Positions 4,764 through 6,586 of a DNA stretch of 6,586 nt are shown piece by piece. This DNA is from JANNHK01 sp034408875. GTDB lineage: Bacteria > Actinomycetota > Acidimicrobiia > IMCC26256 > PALSA-610. The translations under genes and the position numbers were made by a program. Every line of letters begins with the position of its first letter. Position 1 is the first letter of the stretch. The notes beneath the pieces are model-generated. The model did no database searches. It saw nothing but the letters and a program-made list of their open reading frames with translations, and was not told the DNA's origin. Location of the stretch: contig JAWXCJ010000202.1 in the NCBI GenBank assembly GCA_034408875.1, positions 1 through 6,586 of the forward strand, given 5' to 3'.

Positions 4764-5918
4764 GTGTTACGCCTGTGGCCGCGGTTGGGAGCGGTCGCCC
4801 TCGCCGTAGCGCTCGTGATCCCCGCGGTTCCTGCGAGCGCGTCCCCCGAGGATGACCTCGCGCAAAAACGCGAGGAAGCCGCGGTGATCGAGCGCCAGAT
4901 CTCGGAGAACGGCACGCGCATCTCGGTCCTCGACGAGGAATACAACGTCGCGCGCATCGCCATCGAGCAGGCCGACGCGGGCATCGTCGGGGCCGAGGCG
5001 GGCGTCGCCGACGCCGAAGCCCGCGCCGCGGGGCTGAGCAACCGCCTCGCGGGGCGGGCGGCACGGATGTACATCCAGGCCGGAGCCGGGCCGCTCGCCG
5101 CGCTCCAGACCGAAGCGGCCGTCGACCTCGCGGCCCGCGGCGCGTACGGCGCGGCCGCAGCGGAGCAGGACAACTCGCTCATCGACGAACTCGACGCCGC
5201 ACGCGAAGACCTGGATGTCCGGCGCGCCGAACTCGAAGGCGAGCGGGCCTCGGCCCAGGCCAAACAAGAAGCGCTCACCGGTATGCGCGACGAGCTCGAC
5301 CGGGCCCAAGTGGCGCAGGAAGAACTGCTCGCGGGTGTCGAAGGCGACATCGCCGGACTCGTCTCCGAAATCGAAGCGAAACGGCGGGCCGACGAAGAAG
5401 AGCGCGCCCGCCAGGAGTTCCAGCGCCGGGCGCAAGAAGAGGCCGAGCGCTCCGCCCGCACGACGACCACGACGACGACGACGGTTGCCCGGGCCGCGGC
5501 CGGCGACGACGCCGCCCCACCGTCGACACCGAAGGCGACTCCGACGGTGTCGAGTGTTCCCGCACCGAACGCGAACGCGCAGATCGCGGTCGACACCGCG
5601 CTCGCCCAACTCGGCAAGCCGTACAAGTACGCCGGGAAGGGTCCCGACTCGTTCGACTGCTCGGGCCTCACCGGGTACGCGTGGAAAGCGGCGGGTGTGC
5701 AGATACCCCACTCGTCCCAAGCCCAGTACGACGGGCTCCCCCACGTCTCGATAAGCGAGATCGCGCCGGGCGATCTCCTGTTCTACGGAAGCCCGATCCA
5801 CCACGTCGGCGTCTACACCGGCAACGACCAGTACGTGCACGCGCCCCAAACCGGCGATGTCGTGAAGATCTCGAGCATCTTCCGCAGCGACTTCGCGGGC
5901 GCGGCCCGCCCCGGCTAG
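4764..5918 (+). CDS. Secreted coiled-coil NlpC/P60 peptidoglycan hydrolase (RipA/PcsB-like architecture)
   Basis: The 384-residue product is an exported cell-wall hydrolase. From the GTG at 4764 it begins with a textbook signal peptide: R3 and R7, a hydrophobic stretch from about A10 to V22, and an A-S-A cleavage site at 24-26. Next comes a long Glu/Ala/Arg-rich coiled coil (about 30-232) like that of PcsB and RipA proteins, which binds or restrains the catalytic domain. A linker follows with eight consecutive Thr (233-240) and Ala/Pro-rich sequence. The C-terminal NlpC/P60 domain (about 275-384) has C299 in D-C-S-G, H347 in H-H-V-G-V-Y and H359 in Y-V-H-A-P as the triad; such enzymes cut D-iGlu to mDAP-type peptide bonds. 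The upstream in-frame starts would add residues before the signal peptide. The TAG stop overlaps the promoter region of selD, 13 bp before its start. Confidence 0.9.
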   Translation: MLRLWPRLGAVALAVALVIPAVPASASPEDDLAQKREEAAVIERQISENGTRISVLDEEYNVARIAIEQADAGIVGAEAGVADAEARAAGLSNRLAGRAARMYIQAGAGPLAALQTEAAVDLAARGAYGAAAAEQDNSLIDELDAAREDLDVRRAELEGERASAQAKQEALTGMRDELDRAQVAQEELLAGVEGDIAGLVSEIEAKRRADEEERARQEFQRRAQEEAERSARTTTTTTTTVARAAAGDDAAPPSTPKATPTVSSVPAPNANAQIAVDTALAQLGKPYKYAGKGPDSFDCSGLTGYAWKAAGVQIPHSSQAQYDGLPHVSISEIAPGDLLFYGSPIHHVGVYTGNDQYVHAPQTGDVVKISSIFRSDFAGAARPG

Positions 5919-5919
5919 C

Positions 5920-5925
5920 TACCGT
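5920..5925 (+). promoter_or_regulatory. Putative -10 box (TACCGT) of a leaderless promoter for selD
   Basis: TACCGT ends 6 nt before the GTG at 5932 and begins two bases after the stop codon of the NlpC/P60 gene. No Shine-Dalgarno is seen. It is the only one of the seven proposed boxes that is not TAGNNT; the overlapping TAGCTA (5916-5921) is an alternative but lies 10 nt from the start. Confidence 0.4.
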
Positions 5926-5931
5926 CGCTCC

Positions 5932-6586
5932 GTGTCCTCAGAACTCGGCGAGATCCGGCTGACGTCGTTCTCGCACGGCGCCGGGTGCGCATGCAAGCTC
6001 TCGCCCGAGGACCTGCGCACGGTGCTCGGGCTCGTCCGCGGGTTCGACGCGCCGACCGACCCCAACCTGCTCGTCGGGTTCGACACGTCCGACGACGCGG
6101 CGGTGTACCGGCTGCGCGACGACCTCGCGGTGGTCGTCACGACCGACTTCTTCACCCCGATCGTCGACGACCCGTTCGACTGGGGGCGCATCGCCGCGAC
6201 GAACGCATTGTCCGACGTCTACGCGATGGGTGGCACACCACTGCTCGCGCTGAACCTCGTCGGGTGGCCGCGCGATGGCCTGCCGCTCGAGATGCTCGCA
6301 CTCGTGCTCGACGGCGGCGCCGACGTCGCGCGCGCCGCCGGATGCATCATCGCCGGTGGTCATTCCATCGACGACGCCGAACCGAAATACGGCATGGCAG
6401 TCGTCGGCACGGTCCACCCGCAGCACGTGCTCACCAACAGCGCGGCCGAACCCGGCGACGCGCTCGTGCTGACCAAGCCCATCGGGCTGGGTGTCATCTC
6501 GACGGCGCTGAAGCGCGAACAGGCCGACCCGGCGCTCGTCGCCACCGCGATCACCGTGATGACCACACTGAACGGAAGCGCGAGCG
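5932..6586 (+). CDS. selD: Selenophosphate synthetase SelD (selenide, water dikinase), N-terminal part cut by the window edge
   Basis: The 218 visible residues align by eye along their whole length with E. coli SelD, which makes selenophosphate from selenide and ATP for selenocysteine and selenouridine synthesis. Matching stretches are S-H-G-A-G-C-A-C-K (14-22), N-L-L-V-G (45-49), S-D-D-A-A-V-Y (53-59), T-T-D-F-F-T-P-I-V-D (70-79), G-R-I-A-A-T-N-A-L-S-D-V-Y-A-M-G-G (85-101), A-G-G-H-S-I-D (141-147) and L-T-K-P-I-G-L-G-V. C19 corresponds to catalytic Cys17 and K22 to Lys20 of the E. coli enzyme; the catalytic position is Cys, not selenocysteine. The ATP/metal-binding Asp positions are present. 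Full-length SelD is about 320-350 residues, so about a third lies beyond the window. The GTG start follows TACCGT by 6 nt and keeps the usual N-terminal length. It is cytosolic; no selA, selB or selU gene is visible here. Confidence 0.95.
   Translation, partial: MSSELGEIRLTSFSHGAGCACKLSPEDLRTVLGLVRGFDAPTDPNLLVGFDTSDDAAVYRLRDDLAVVVTTDFFTPIVDDPFDWGRIAATNALSDVYAMGGTPLLALNLVGWPRDGLPLEMLALVLDGGADVARAAGCIIAGGHSIDDAEPKYGMAVVGTVHPQHVLTNSAAEPGDALVLTKPIGLGVISTALKREQADPALVATAITVMTTLNGSAS

Noticed and set aside
4160..5671. Minus-strand open frame of about 500 codons
   Set aside because: It is antisense to the thioredoxin-fold and NlpC/P60 genes; the product is Ser/Ala/Arg-rich with no recognisable domain, as expected from GC-rich shadow frames.
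4767..5849. Minus-strand open frame of about 360 codons opposite the NlpC/P60 gene
   Set aside because: Composition is dominated by Arg, Gly and Val as a mirror of the coiled-coil codons, with no motif; the opposite strand encodes a complete signal peptide, coiled coil and catalytic triad.

Overview
The window is GC-rich DNA with dense, short-spaced genes, frequent GTG starts and start sites that mostly lack Shine-Dalgarno motifs. Together with the protein types (a secreted NlpC/P60 hydrolase with a PcsB/RipA-like coiled coil, an actinobacterial-style CoA-ester lyase and an MBL-fold hydrolase), this suggests a chromosomal segment of a high-GC actinobacterium. Acidimicrobiia is my best guess, but that is an inference and not shown by any marker gene. 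I see no rRNA, tRNA, CRISPR array, insertion sequence or phage gene.

Layout: (1) 101-820 (+), a divergent ComB/2-phosphosulfolactate phosphatase-family protein. (2) 852-1567 (+), a tight two-gene unit of lower GC: a 61-residue protein of unknown function, whose stop codon overlaps a TTG-started DUF6036/AbiEii-type nucleotidyltransferase-fold protein. (3) 1564-2496 (-), a malyl-CoA/citramalyl-CoA (CitE-like) lyase, convergent with the nucleotidyltransferase gene; the two share one CTAG as overlapping stop codons. (4) 2529-3338 (+), an MBL-fold metallohydrolase, divergent from the lyase across only 32 bp. (5) 3423-4115 (-), a dienelactone-hydrolase family protein. (6) 4230-4715 (+), a thioredoxin-fold protein without a CxxC motif. 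(7) 4764-5918 (+), a secreted coiled-coil NlpC/P60 peptidoglycan hydrolase. (8) 5932 to the window edge (+), the N-terminal two thirds of selenophosphate synthetase SelD with a catalytic cysteine.

The genes do not form one obvious pathway. The lyase, MBL hydrolase and dienelactone hydrolase are plausible small-molecule/CoA-ester metabolism genes, the NlpC/P60 protein acts on the cell wall, and SelD feeds selenium into tRNA or selenoprotein synthesis. The only pair that looks like a dedicated functional unit is the 61-residue protein plus the nucleotidyltransferase.

The most striking signal is in the gene starts, not the proteins. Seven of the eight transcription units begin with a TANNNT box (six of the seven are TAGNNT) whose last T lies 6-8 nt before the start codon, which is the geometry of leaderless mRNAs. 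The exception is the dienelactone hydrolase, which instead has a clear GGGAGGG ribosome-binding site. The tetranucleotide CTAG occurs only six times in the window by my reading, always at a gene boundary, and four of the six lie in these proposed -10 boxes.
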